From assembly GCF_000275845.1 (NCBI RefSeq), contig NW_006766884.1, positions 389,976-453,975 of the forward strand: DNA of 64,000 bases. The letters run 5' to 3'. This stretch comes from Dichomitus squalens LYAD-421 SS1 (lineage: Eukaryota; Basidiomycota; Agaricomycetes; Polyporales; Polyporaceae). A model generated the notes under the pieces. It was not told where the DNA came from. It searched no databases and saw only the letters and a list, made by a program, of their open reading frames with translations. Positions 46,378 through 58,194 of this stretch are shown here, one piece after another. The position numbers were made by a program, and so were the translations under genes. Every line of letters starts with the position of its first letter. The stretch's first letter is position 1.

Positions 46378-47896
46378 ATGTCTCTCCCATCTACTGCTGA
46401 AGTCCTCATCGTAGGAGCAGGCCCCACAGGCGTAACCCTTGCCCTTGCTCTACAGAGGGAGGGCTGTCCAGGCGTTGTCGTTGTTGACGGCATACTCCAG
46501 GGCGAGAACACCTCCCGTGCTATCACCCTTCATGCTGCCACCATGGAGGTATGTCCTGCGATCACTCCAACTCGATTCATCAAAACGTAGAGCTCAATGT
46601 GCTTGCATTGGTAGGCCTTCGAGCTACTTGGTCTTGCCGAACAGCTCGACAATGAAGGCACTAAGGTCAAGAAGACAATAGTCTGGTCGGGCACAAACAA
46701 GATAGAGACCACCTACTTCGAGCCACTATCCAAGTACACCAAGTACAACTACATCAATTGCGTACCACAACACGTCACCGAGAGGCTCCTCAATCAGGCC
46801 GCCAAGGAACGCGGTATCTCTATCTACAGACCACACAAGGTCGTAGGCATAAAGCCCAGCACAGACGACCCCAAGTTCACGGACGTCTTTTTCGATACTG
46901 GTCACGTCCTGCGCGCCCGGGCAGTTGTCGGCGCGGACGGCTCACGATCCAAGGTCCGTGTTCCCATCCTATCTCTCGCAGCCGCGGAACTACATACAGT
47001 CGTGACTGAACTTGATTCTCTCGCAGGTGCGCCAGCTAGCCAACGTCGGCTGGGCTGATCCCACGGGGACAGTCAACGCGAACAATAAAGACGATGCGCT
47101 CTCCACCATGATTATCGCCGACGTCACCGCCACCAACCCGCCCCCCTTCCCGCGCGACGCCATCAATCTCATCCTCTCCACCAACAACGCCGTCCTCTGG
47201 CTCGCCCTCCCCGGGGACCCCTACCCCGACAAGGGCGTGCCCAAAGGCGAGACCGTCTTCCGCGTCGTTTGTGGCATCCCCGCGGAGCGCGGCCAGCCCC
47301 CGCACGCGCCCGACGCCGCGTACATCCAGGACCTGCTCGACACCTGGGGCCCTAACAACGCCCTGCCCGCGGGCTCGCCCAAAACGTCGATCTCGCGCGT
47401 GCTCTGGTCGAGCCGCTTCCGCACGCACTCCGCCATCGCCGACAGCTTCTTCGCGCAGGTCCCTACCCTCGGAGACGGGACCGAGGAGGTGAAAGCGGAG
47501 GGCGGCCCGGTCATGCTCGTCGGGGACGCGGCGCACATCCACCCCCCGATGGGCGGGCAGGGCATGAACCTCGGCATCCGTGACGGGGTCAAGCTCGCCC
47601 CGGTTCTCGCCGAGTTCGTGCGCGTCGCGTCGGCGAACCCGTCCGCGCCCAAGGCGGAGCTCGAGAAGCCGCTGCAGGACTGGGCGGAGGAGCGCCGTCC
47701 GAAGGCACTGACCGTCATCGGGCTCGTGAAGCGCCTTCAGGGGATGCTCTGGGTGCCCCACACGACGCAGTACGCGCTTGGGTTCATCCCGTACAACGCG
47801 GCGTGGCTCCGAGACTCGTTCTTGGGCTTGGCGACCAAGTTTGAGTTCTTCCGGGTCAATGGGGCGTACCAGGTGAGCGGGCTAGGCAACCCGTGA
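46378..47896 (+). CDS. FAD-dependent aromatic-type monooxygenase (PheA/TfdB fold)
   Basis: Flavoprotein hydroxylase of the PHBH class. GxGxxG: VLIVGAGPTGVTLALALQRE. An Arg/His-bearing segment SRAITLHAATMEAFELLGLA follows, as in phenol hydroxylases. The DG motif is RARAVVGADGSRSK. The GD motif is VMLVGDAAHIHPPMGGQGMN, continuing LGIRDGVKLAPVL. Three exons at least, with introns after TME and after GSRSK. The frame ends AYQVSGLGNP at 47896; a donor (GTGAGC) just before that could instead splice to a short exon ending near 48029. The C-terminal half is very GC-rich in third positions. Substrate unknown; catabolic or secondary-metabolic use are both possible and no cluster partners are seen. Confidence 0.88.
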
Positions 47897-48284
47897 AGTG
47901 TTGCGCGTGCAAGCCGCATTGCACCCATTCTCGTAGATGTCGCTTGCATATCCGCAGACGTTCCCTGTTTCAACTGCTGCGGTGATAGCGGCGGACGGGA
48001 GCTCGTACAGACTTGGGACATTGTAGGTTGTTGGCAGAGTACGTTATTGCGTCGTATCCTGCCACTGCTGTCATGCTATGCTATGCTAGGTTGTACCTCC
48101 CACTTACTGACATAATGTACACTGTAATATGAACCATTCATGTATCACTCAATGAGATATCACGCAAGTACTGATTGCTTCCACTGCTTGACATCACCTT
48201 CGACTCGAATGAATGATGCCGCATGCAATACGATACAATGTCAGTTACACAATACAGCCCACAGACTAGCCAACGCCGCTTGTC
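47897..48284. other. Convergent intergenic region
   Basis: Terminators of the monooxygenase and APC5 genes. Short CTATG direct iterations occur at about 48071-48090. No gene recognised. Confidence 0.35.
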
Positions 48285-51200
48285 TCAACGCGATGCAAGC
48301 GCAGCCCCGATATCCTCCACAACCGCCCACGTCTGCTCGATCCACCTCTCCACGACCTCGATGTGCACCCTCTCCCTCACCTCCATTGCCTCCGCATGTG
48401 CCTGCGCGACCTCGTCTCGGCGCGCCCGGTGCGCGTCCCCAGCGTTGTGGAGCACGACGGCGAGGAGGAAGAGCACGTCGCACTGCGCGGGGTACATCTC
48501 CAGCGTTGCGTAGCACTCCGCGGCGTCTTCAAGGTACGGCACTGCCTGTTCTAGCGCGGATTCTGCCGGAGGAATATGAAATGGGGCGGTGTGTAGAGGG
48601 AGGGTTGCGGAGGTGTGCAGGTGGCCGTTTGTCGAGGAAGGGAAATGCGGGGATGGGAGCATCGCGGAGACGTGGGTACATCAGACGCATGAGACCAAGG
48701 CAACCGAAAGTGTGGTGGTGGGCGGCGGGAGGTCGGTAGCATCGTGTTGATGGCGATGGGGACACGGCGTATCAGCACAGGTTCCCAAGTAGGAGAAACG
48801 AGGAATGGATGCGCGTATAGGCGTGTATGGGTGCATGAATTTCAAAATGATGGTAGCCAGTCGTCAGCACTGGGCGTGGCGTACAGAAAAGGCAGGCGCG
48901 AGCTGAACGGACGTACGAGACGAGTCGCCAGCGGCGATGATACAGCGCGCCAGGGTGAACTCCGCAAACGCCTTCTGCTCTAGATCATTCTCGCTCATGA
49001 TCTGGGGAAGGCGGCGTCCGGAGGTGGTTTGATGCCCGGCAGTTGAAAGGTCACATAGTGTTCGGTCGATGGGTTGGAGTATTAGGGTTTTCAGCTAACT
49101 TATTGGGCGGGCGGATGTATACCTCATGTGCAAAATCATACCTGAGGCATCACTTCGTCCATGAGGCGTCTGCACCACTTGGTCATCCCAAACTCGAGCC
49201 CGACATCCGCGAGCAAGATAATTGCCGTGCGGTATAGGTTGTATCGTCCGTGGTACTCTGCGTGCCATAGCGCTGTGAGGAGCTGGTCGACAGACGCGTG
49301 ACTCTGTTCGCACATCTGCAACCCCCAAGTCAACATGCCGACCCTTAAGCATGGGCCCCTAAGAGGCAGAGACACTGACCCGCATGAGCATAGCCTCGTA
49401 CAGCGGGTCCCGTATTATGGAACCAAACTGATCGTTCGCCCACTGGTACTCCCTGGGTATATGCGGCGCATTTGGTCGCCTTGGGATCAGGTAGTCTTTC
49501 AATTGACGCTGTTGTCTGCTGCATAGATGTCAGAGTTCGTCGCAGGACCAAATCACCATCTTGAGTCAGGCGGAACACACCGGCGGCATGCGCGCATAGC
49601 GAGGATGCTCCAGATTTCGAATGCCCACAAGTTGTAGTCAGCGAGACTCAGGCCTCGCCAGACGTCGGGTTCCAGCAGGGATGCTATCGCCTGCTGGTAC
49701 TTTCCCTGCCGAGCGACCTGCCGAGATTGGCCAAAGTTAACGCCATCGACATCTCTCACACCAGCATAGCGCGGTAAGTGGCGAAGCGAAGACCTACATG
49801 ATATGCACGATTGAGCGCAACTGTCAGACGCGTGTTGTCATCTCCGCCCACTTCCGAAAAGGCCGTGACGATGTCTTCCTCTATTCTCGCCAATCTCGTA
49901 CAACCTAGAGTGGCGGAAAACTCGGTCAATCTAGGTCCGTAATTACGCCTATAATGATGGAGCGGTTTGAGGGAATGGTGGCGACGTACCGAAATTGGTC
50001 CAAAGGACGCTCTGCACAGCATGCTGTGCGAGCTGTTCCGATTCGACGTACTGTCCGCCCTGGACGTCAATGTAATGATCGTAGAGCCCGATAGCCTGCA
50101 CTATCCGTTCATACGCCGCGGCGAGGGGTTGTTGCTGTAGTATCACGCATTAATGCTAGCGTAAACAGTACCTTTGTGCAGAGTTGCAGCGTAGGAATGC
50201 GAGTCGACGTACATACTGAACGTTCATGAGCTTCTTCACGTCTGCCAGAATCTCTAGAGGGTGCATGTCGGGCTGGACCTCATTGATGATCGGCCATCGG
50301 CCGCGCTCGAGTGGCGGCAGTCGATGAAGAAGACTACATGCGTCAAAGTGTCAAGGGCGTTTAGAGGTATCGGTGCATCCCAAGACCTGCGTGCGTACCT
50401 TGAACAATGTTGCAAGGTCTTGTTGTCGCCTGCCGTCCGAGATGCCGTGATAGCCTCTTCCAATGTCTGGCGATTACCCATGTCGTCAGGAGACACAGCG
50501 GGTGCAATGACTACGCCACTTACTTTCCGACACGCTGCTAGTTCCCGCCTCAGGAAGTACATCCGCGCCAAATTAAGCATGGCATGCTGGCGTAGTCCCC
50601 TGGTATTATGGGGTGACACGTTAGCGCCCGGAACAAATGAGACTGATACACCAGACAGAAGTCCACGGCCGTAGTGCGCGCAAAAGTTAAAGGGGGCCAG
50701 TGACGTACGATTCACTGCCTTCGTGAAATTTCTGCTCGAAAAACCGCCGGAGACCATCATTTGCGACATTACTGTCGTTGGTAACCAAGCCTTTCATGAA
50801 TCTAACAGCAACAAAGACAAGGTTAGTGGTCCCGAGGCCGGGCTTGGCTTGGCTAGGAGACGAACTACTTACAGAGCGTAGGTCTCGGCCTCGGCATATT
50901 CCGTCTTATCCTGTTTCGATTTGAACAGCTGATAATCTGTAGTTCCAAGCAAGCGGCCATGCGGTGGTTAGTGCGGGAAAGAATTTGAAATGCCTGAGGT
51001 TATGCATTTGGGGATGACAGTATCCGAGGGGGCGGGAGACTCACCGTTCGTGATGACATCGCGACGGATTTGTGCGTAGCCGGGTGGCGTAACAAAGCGC
51101 GGGTCGGCGTCGGACCTGAGCCACGCATGAAAGTCATTGAATAGCCTCTCGATGCCGACTATAGAAAGTTTGATAAAGGTCACGAAGCACCGGTGGCAGA

Positions 51201-51936
51201 AGTAACCAAATAAGGAACGACGACTCTGCGGAGCATGGTGTTCAGTGACCTCGTGTCGCGCACTGGGCGGCTATATGAGACGGCATCTGTATATACTCAC
51301 AAATCGCGCCGTCTATGATCGGATGCGCAGTACGTCAATGATTGTAGTTCGAGTCTATGCAGAACCTTCTACGTACCTCTTCATCATCTCTGTCGTGAAA
51401 GAGGAGCGGGAGCGCTGTCGGATGATCAATGCGAGGCTCGCAGAGGGCATACTTCTGGGGTTCGTACTTTGCATGAAGTCCGATAGCTTGTCGGGGCTGA
51501 CGAAAGCATCCCCCTGTGGCCAACGGAAACCGATAAAACGGTAAGACGACATGGGGCTATGAACCCAATATTGTTTGAGGCTACTGACCACCTCTTCTAA
51601 CCTCAGCAGTATAGCCTTAACAGGGCCATCTGCTCCCGGAGGAGCGGCTTGCTTGATATCGTTGAGTATCTGTAAAAATGACCTAGGTGGAGTGATCTAC
51701 AAGTAAATTGCGTTTTGAATCGATGGATCTAGGACGGTCTGTGATGCACGAACCTCAGCCACATCGCGGATCATGATTCGGTGAAGTGCAAGGGTGAAAG
51801 GCCCTGGTAGAGGGTTTTCGTCGAGAGGCTGAAACGCTAAAGCAAATATGTAGAGTAACAGGATATGGTGTGGTCGTAAGACGTGGCTTGCGCGAGCATA
51901 CTGTGGGACTGGGTCTGGGGGCGGCGCAGGTGGCAT
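48285..51936 (-). CDS. APC5: Anaphase-promoting complex subunit 5 (APC5), TPR protein
   Basis: Scaffold subunit of the APC/C ubiquitin ligase that drives mitotic exit. The N-terminal region reads MPPAPPPDPVPQYARASHVL, RPHHILLLYIFALAFQPLDE, as expected for APC5. The signature ANAPC5 motif is present: HAMLNLARMYFLRRELAACR followed by LEEAITASRTAGDNKTLQHC. Later TPR-like repeats include GVNFGQSRQVARQGKYQQAI, NLYRTAIILLADVGLEFGMT, and near the end LEDAAECYATLEMYPAQCDV, LFLLAVVLHNAGDAHRARRD. Stop at 48285-48287. The model has many introns (at least fifteen) and I did not fix every junction, so the internal exon count is provisional. The start at 51936 is the first ATG before the conserved RPHHI region; an upstream exon is possible. 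Confidence 0.82.
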
Positions 51937-52273
51937 TGTAAAATTTGGGGCTTGAATAGTCGAGGGAACCAAATAATTGACTACCCGAGCACTTCGTAAA
52001 GGCAGAAGCTACGTTTTGTGATGTCTTCAGCCTCCTACGTGAGCGACCTGGTAGTATGATGATGGAAGTTAGAGCAAGGGATGCACAAAGCCCCGTGAGC
52101 CACAGCGCGCGGCGCGCACGAACACACAGCGACGCGTCAGTCACGCGTCGGTGACATCCTGCGCGCGTCGTGAGAACTGATTTCCCTTTCGAGCCGCCAG
52201 ATTTTCAGAACTCGCTCCGCAGGGCATGCTGAGCATCCGCTTGTTCTCGTCCTCCCTACCTCTTGCTGGCACT
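51937..52273. promoter_or_regulatory. Divergent promoter between APC5 and NOC3
   Basis: 337 bp between the two start codons. It contains a GC-rich core around 52080-52160 with repeated GCGCGC and ACGCGTCGG/ACGCGTCAG motifs; the ACGCGT element is the core of MCB-type cell-cycle sites bound by MBF/SBF. Seen: ACGCGT at about 52131 and 52142. Function inferred. Confidence 0.45.
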
Positions 52274-55200
52274 ATGGTCGTCAAAAACACCAAGAAGAGG
52301 GTCGCTCAACCCGCGCAGGTCAGTACTCGATTCATCCTTTGACTTGCAGCCTTACTGAAGCGACGCATAGAGGCCCTCAAAGAAGCGCAAAGTAGCCGGC
52401 GACAGCCATTCCTCCAAGACCAAGACCAAGGGGAAAGAGAGGGCATTTGACAGGCCCACCATCCCTATACCCAATCTAGGCGGGGAAGAAGACGTTGAGC
52501 TATCGGAAGACGACGTAGATATGCTGGAAGAGTACGGAGGTGCCGTCTCATTCCTCCGGTCACTGGACGAGAAGGGAATTGCGAGGTGCGCATGTCACAT
52601 CTCTGTGGAATGGTCTGGGAAGTGTCGCGCATGGAACAACATCTGAGTAATTGGATGCCTCCTCTCGGGTTCAAGTCGCGGTCTTGCGCAGCAACTAGAC
52701 TGTCGTACTGCTACTCTTCTATCATACATCACTCTCTGTTCGCGTCTCTGCGCCATCTTTACTGTCCGATCATGTCCGAGTGGTCTGTTTCTCATTTCGA
52801 TGTTTGGCATGTATAGGAGCAAAAAGGAGACGGAGCGGCTACACCAGCTGCACAAACCGGTCCGAAAACGCGTGGAGGACGACCTGCCTTCAATCAACTC
52901 CGCCTCGGAGGATGAAGGGGAGGAGGAATGGACTTCGGGCATCAGTGCCGATGAAGATGTGTCGGGTGATGACGCTGCGTCCGACTTCGACGACGACGAG
53001 AGTTCAATAGCGGAGTCCTCCAGCGCAGGTGCGCAACGTAGACGTCGGCGGAAACCCATCGACTCTGACCAAGAGGAGCTATCTTTCGAGAACCAACCTC
53101 GGAGGCGCCGACCTGAATGGGAGCCCAAATCCGATGAGGATAAGGGCATTGAGCGGCTACCAATCAAGCTAGCGGACGGGCGCATACAGAAAAGCGGGAG
53201 TAAGGTCGTTCTGGAGGCGAGCGAAGACAGCGGCCTAGACAGCTACGAAGAGAGCGCTCACGAAACCGCGGCAAGCGCTCCTCGGCCCCGATTCGAGGAT
53301 GTTTCTACAGGCGCCCGATTTGGACGCGCAGCGGTTGCGGACGTAATTGGGCAGAAGTCACGTAAGGCTCGAATACAGGGTGCGAAAGAGCAAATCGCTG
53401 GCATCTGTCAAGAGATCCTAGGCGATCCTGAAAACAGCGTCAGTGCCTCGACCATGCCTCCCGAACTGATGTGCGCGGGTTAGACTAACTGTCTATCTCG
53501 CTATTCAGCTTGGCCTCTTGCGGCGTCTTCACACTTTCTCTCTCCCCCAAATTTCTACACCGACGCATCCGGAACCTATTCCCAATGACATCGTCATCCG
53601 CAAGCTTACGTTCCTGTCTCAGCTCGCGGTATTCAAGGACGTTATCCCGGGTTATCGGATCCGTGCCCTCACGGATAAGGAAAAGGCGGAGAAGGTCAGC
53701 CAAATGGTCCAGCGCACCCGAGACTGGGAACAGGGGCTCGTGGGCATATACCAATCGTATCTTCGCAGCCTAGAGGTTGAGCTGAAAGGTGTGAAACGCC
53801 TCCTGAAAGTGATTGCAATGCAGGACACGGTGCTAACGAGAATCTTGCCAGCGAAGAGTGAATTGGCGGAGACGGCGCTTCATTGCATGTGCACGCTTCT
53901 GGTTGAAGTCACGCACTTCAACTTCCGCGTCAATCTAATGAGCTCAATTGTCGCTGCCCTGAGTCGCAAATCTTGGGATAAGGTATGAGTTCACTCCTGA
54001 CAATCCCTTTCATCCATGGTCCATAATTCACGTCGGACCTTGCGCCTACTATTTTCAACCTTTGCAAGCCTGCTGACTGATTGACGGCTGCTACAGTCTT
54101 CCGACCTGTGCCTAGACACACTCATCAAGGTTTTTCGCGCCGACAACAGCGGAGAACCTTCCTTGGAGATCGTGCGTCTCCTCAACCGCATGATCAAGGA
54201 GCGCAAGTACAACGTCCACCCAGAGGTTCTCTCCTGTCTGCTCCACCTCCGTCTAAAGTCGGAGCTCGGCGTCCGAGCGTCCGAGACGAAGGCTGACAAG
54301 GATAACGGCGCGGGCGGTGGGAAGACATTCTCTAAAGGCCGCGCCGCGACCCGTCGTGCGAAGGGCAAGGCGGTTGACCAGCCTCACCTGAGCAAGAAGG
54401 CGAAGAAGGTGCTCAAAGAGCGCAAGGAGATTGAGAAGGAGATGCACGAAGCGGCGGCGGAGGTCGACAAAGATGAGCGCGCAACGAGAGTGAGTGACCT
54501 GTTTCTGGATCGTCTCGTGAGCGTCTAGTCTCAATAACGATGGAATCTTCCCACCGTTTTGGCTCACACGGACAATAGACCTAACCACTTTTGCTGACTG
54601 CGCTTCGTCTTCGTCTTTGTGTAGCATACCGAAACTCTCAAGCTGTTATTCGTGCTCTACTTCAGTATCCTAAAGAGCCCGAAGCCGACACCACTGCTCC
54701 CCGCGGCGTTGCGAGGGATCGCGCGGTTTGCGCACCTCGTGAACATCGACTTCTTCAAGGACCTGTTACAGGTCCTGAAGACGCTCATGACGCGCGACCA
54801 AGATCTTATTGTCGACACAAATACGGAAATATCTGGGCTCCCAGCCAGCTCTAGTCTTGCGGCTTCCTCGGGACCGGGCCTCCAAGGCGTGTCAAACATC
54901 GCCACCGTACAGCATCAGCTCTTGTGTGTCGTGACAGCGTTCGAGCTTCTGTCCGGACAAGGTGCGTGCCATACTTGTCCCCACACAACCCAATTGTCTG
55001 GGTCCCCTTTGCCCAATTCCACCGCTTCCACCGCTGTCTCGTCCGCATGGAACAAGCACTGACATCTACGTCTGCCACACACACGTCCACTGTGGTATAG
55101 GAGAAGCTCTCGACATTGATCTGAGCGACTTTGTCAACCGCCTATACTCCATCCTCCCGTCCCTCGCGTTGATGCCCGACATCGAAGTCGCGCCGACCTC

Positions 55201-55624
55201 AGCCCGCGCACAGGCGAGCGTCCGCGGTCTGTCCTCACCGCAGTCCCCGGCGGACACGCTCTTCCGTGCCCTCCAGCTCGCATTCTCCCCGCGCTCTGCC
55301 TCCGCCGCGCCCCCGTCCTGGCGCTCTGCCGCGTTTTCCAAACGCCTTCTGTCAGCGGCGCTCCAGTGGCCGCCCGCGACCGCCGCGCGCGCAGTCGAGT
55401 TTGTGGCGGGCATGGTGGAGCGGGACCCAAAGCTCGAAGCACTGCTGTCCACGGAGGACCGTGCCGGGAACGGGGTGTACCGCCCCGACGTGGACGATCC
55501 GCAGGTCTGCAACGCGTTTGGGTTCGGGAGCGCCTGTTGGGAGCTGCGTACGCTCGTGTCCAGTCACTATGCCGAACAGGTCCGCGTCGCCGCAGCGCGG
55601 TTATTGGAGTCGCGTTCCTCATGA
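52274..55624 (+). CDS. NOC3: Nucleolar complex protein 3 (Noc3), 60S ribosome biogenesis
   Basis: Nucleolar HEAT-type protein that with Noc2 transports pre-60S particles; also linked to replication licensing in yeast. Starts MVVKNTKKRVAQPAQ, a basic tail, then KKRKVAGDSHSSKTKTKGKE. ELSEDDVDMLEEYGGAVSFL and RSLDEKGIAR are Noc3 hallmarks. A long acidic region (EDEGEEEWTSGISADEDVSG, DDAASDFDDDESS) follows. The NOC3p domain contains LGLLRRLHTFSLPQ, DIVIRKLTFLSQLAVFKDVI, PGYRIRALTDKEKAEKVSQM. The CBF/Mak21 part has AVFRADNSGEPSLEIV-like sequence (IKVFRADNSGEPSLEIVRLL), then HTETLKLLFVLYFSILKSP and LPAALRGIARFAHLVNIDFF. It ends SHYAEQVRVAAARLLESRSS. About seven exons, roughly 870 aa by my estimate. 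Confidence 0.94.
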
Positions 55625-56317
55625 TGGTCTGCATGACGATGTGCGCTAGGTCTGCGGGTCGAGCTGGCGTCCGTAGTCTAAATTGAGATTTGTGATATGT
55701 GCTAGTACATGTCCCGTGCTGCGGTACTCAGGGGCTCAACAATGCATGGAAGTGTCTATAGTGTTCCTGCCACTTTATGAATCGTCCGGCAGAGCAGAAC
55801 GAAGCCGAATGGAGCTGCCACGCGTGAGGCAGCTTGATACGTGAAGTCAAGAGCGCCCGGGCGCTACTGGAATGTCGACTGGCGACCGAGAAGGGACCGG
55901 TAACCTGGAGCGGAATGAACATGACGTGTACGAGATACAGGGTGATATTCTGACGGGCTAGATCTACAGCTCTTTCTGTTACGATTGTCAAAATGCTACA
56001 AATGGAAGGAAGAAGCGTTCGAAGTCGAAGTAACGGAGCACCAACCAAACGGGACATGCTTGTGAGACGTGTGAGGGGGGGGGATAAGTGAGCGACGGTT
56101 CCGCCGAATAAACAAGAGAGACAGAGAGACGTCGTGTCCTGCAGAGGGTCATAAATAGTCACTAGCCGGACGCGCCGCCCTGGCGGCGGACGCGCGTTAT
56201 CCGTCGTAAGGTATCGTAAATTTGTTGTTCCGTCCGCGCGCGAAGGGAGACTGGTCCGTGGCCGCCCCTGGCCGGTATCATGATCTATCTGCGCGGAAGC
56301 CGTGCCAGGGAAGACCG
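55625..56317. other. Convergent intergenic region
   Basis: Terminators of NOC3 and the TEA factor gene. It holds a short perfect hairpin (CGCCGCC-CT-GGCGGCG) near 56175-56190 inside a GC-rich patch and a run of G near 56085. No gene recognised. Confidence 0.4.
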
Positions 56318-58194
56318 CTACCGCTGCCCGAAACCAAATGTGGCCTGCGTGGGGAACGAGTACGGCAGCATGCGTGATGCGAGATTCCCGACGGAGCTCG
56401 TACCGGGGACGCTCCTGGGCACGAACGACGGGTGCGGCAAGATGGGCGAGCTCGAGAGCGCCTGGGAGAACGTGGGGGACTGCGGCGTCACAGGGGGGGA
56501 GCCGAGGGGGGACGCGAGGTGCTGATGGGATGACGCGGCGGAGGAGGGCGGTTGCCCGCGCCAGGGGTACTTCTGGAAGCCGATGAGCTCCATGGTCGGC
56601 ACCTGGCGCGATGCGTCGGCCACGCGCTCAATATGGTACACGAGAACCGCGAGCACCTCGTTGTCCACGACGACCTGTTGGGTAATCGTCCGCACTGCTA
56701 GGGCGTAACGTGGACGTACAAGGATATCGCAAAGAGAGCAAAGAAAAGGGGGGCACGTGGTCAGCGTGTGATCGACGACGACATGCGGCTGACGCGTTGC
56801 GCTTGCTAGACAGCCACATGCAAAACTAAACTTTGAACTCACCAGTGTCGAGCCAGTGGCAGCGGTTGAGCGCTGAGTCTGGCAGGTACGCGTATACCGT
56901 TTGCGATGAGGACGGGTCGGCATTGAAACTAGCTTGAAGCTCCGGAGTCGTGACTTGCGCGAAGAGCCCTTGATCTTGTGACATCAGGGTTCTGCTGTGG
57001 CCCCAGCTCTTCGTTTGACACTTTGCGATGGTTGTCCAAGGGCTAACGAAAGATATTGCACCATTGACGCCTTGGAGGTTGGGCGGACAGCGGAGATCTG
57101 CCAAGGGCGGCATAGAAACTCGGAAGTGGAGAAATATCCGCGACGGTAATGAAGGCGTTGCGCCGACTAGCCGATCAACGTCGAGGGAGAGAGGAGCCAT
57201 ACCATCAGCCCAGAAGTACAGGTTGGATATTCGATTTGGAAGGGACAGCGTGTAGTCTGCGCCGGAATCAGAATACGTGGGCTGTGGAAGCGTGAAGAGA
57301 GTCGGATCCATCGCTAGTGGCTCTAGCTTGACCGATACAGGAGTGATAGGATGTGCGGTAGAAGGCGATGAGGGCAAGACGCCGTACGGGACATCTGCCG
57401 TAGATGGCGGAGAAACAGATGTGGCGAATAGATCCTCGGAGCCGAACTCAAGGAATGGTGAAGTCTGCGACGGAGACAAGGAAGAGTACGACGAGGAGGC
57501 GGTAAGGTCGCTGGGGAACTCCGATGTGCGGTGTTCCGGAGTGGATGAAGAGGAGGAGGAGCCCGCGTAAGAGTCACGGGCTTCCGCCCTGCTCGGCGAG
57601 GAGGCATTGGCGGGGCCTGTTCCCGGCTTCTTGTCCTTGTCCGTGTGCGCCAGGAGACCATTCTCCTGGAAAAGCTCCTCGCCGCCGGCTACGAGGTGAA
57701 ATTCTGCGCGGGCACGGTCAGCGTGAACTGGGGGATGATAATTGTGGAAGCATACCAGGCTGACCCCTCCACATGTTGCGGAGGACCTGAATGTGGCTCG
57801 CGACCTGCTTCTTGGTGCGTTCGATGCCGGCTTTCTTGAGATGGTCCACGAGGAACTGGTTGCGCCACCGACTGCGACCACGAGAGTAAGTGGCCCACGG
57901 AGATTGCCAGTAGAGGCGAAGACCTGCACACGCGCTCGATTAGCGCGAGGGGGAAGCGCAGCAACAAAATTTGGGCTGACCCTCGACGAAGATCTTCTCG
58001 ACCTCCTTGGACCACACCTCGCTGCCGTCCTTCAAGAGCTTGTGGTGTTTGCGGGCGGGGGTGAGGTTCTGTGGTGCTTCCGGGAGCGACTCCATGCTGG
58101 AATTGGTGGCGGAGGAGATGCGCGAGGGAAAGGGGGAGACAGAGGGGACGGTAGACTTGCGGCGGCGGTAAGCAGAGGCTACTTCCCTCCCCAT
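56318..58194 (-). CDS. TEA/ATTS-domain transcription factor (Tec1/AbaA type)
   Basis: Nuclear DNA-binding regulator. Four exons (58194-57981, 57923-57756, 57703-56843, 56697-56318) sum to 540 aa. The TEA domain covers roughly residues 45-125: KHHKLLKDGSEVWSKEVEKI, FVEGLRLYWQSPWATYSRGR, SRWRNQFLVDHLKKAGIERT, then KKQVASHIQVLRNMWRGQPE. Helix 3 (RTKKQVASHIQVL) is the DNA-recognition helix and is intact. It is followed by FHLVAGGEELFQENGLLAHT, Ser/Pro-rich linkers, then a folded C-terminal part (SLPNRISNLYFWADGMAPLS, QQVVVDNEVLAVLVYHIERV). Fungal relatives Tec1 and AbaA govern filamentous growth and conidiation; the targets here are unknown. A TATATATA element lies about 110 nt before the start. 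Confidence 0.92.

Noticed and set aside
47036..47761. Long antisense frame on the monooxygenase exon
   Set aside because: A GC-rich shadow of the real gene: FAD-binding motifs are on the plus strand.
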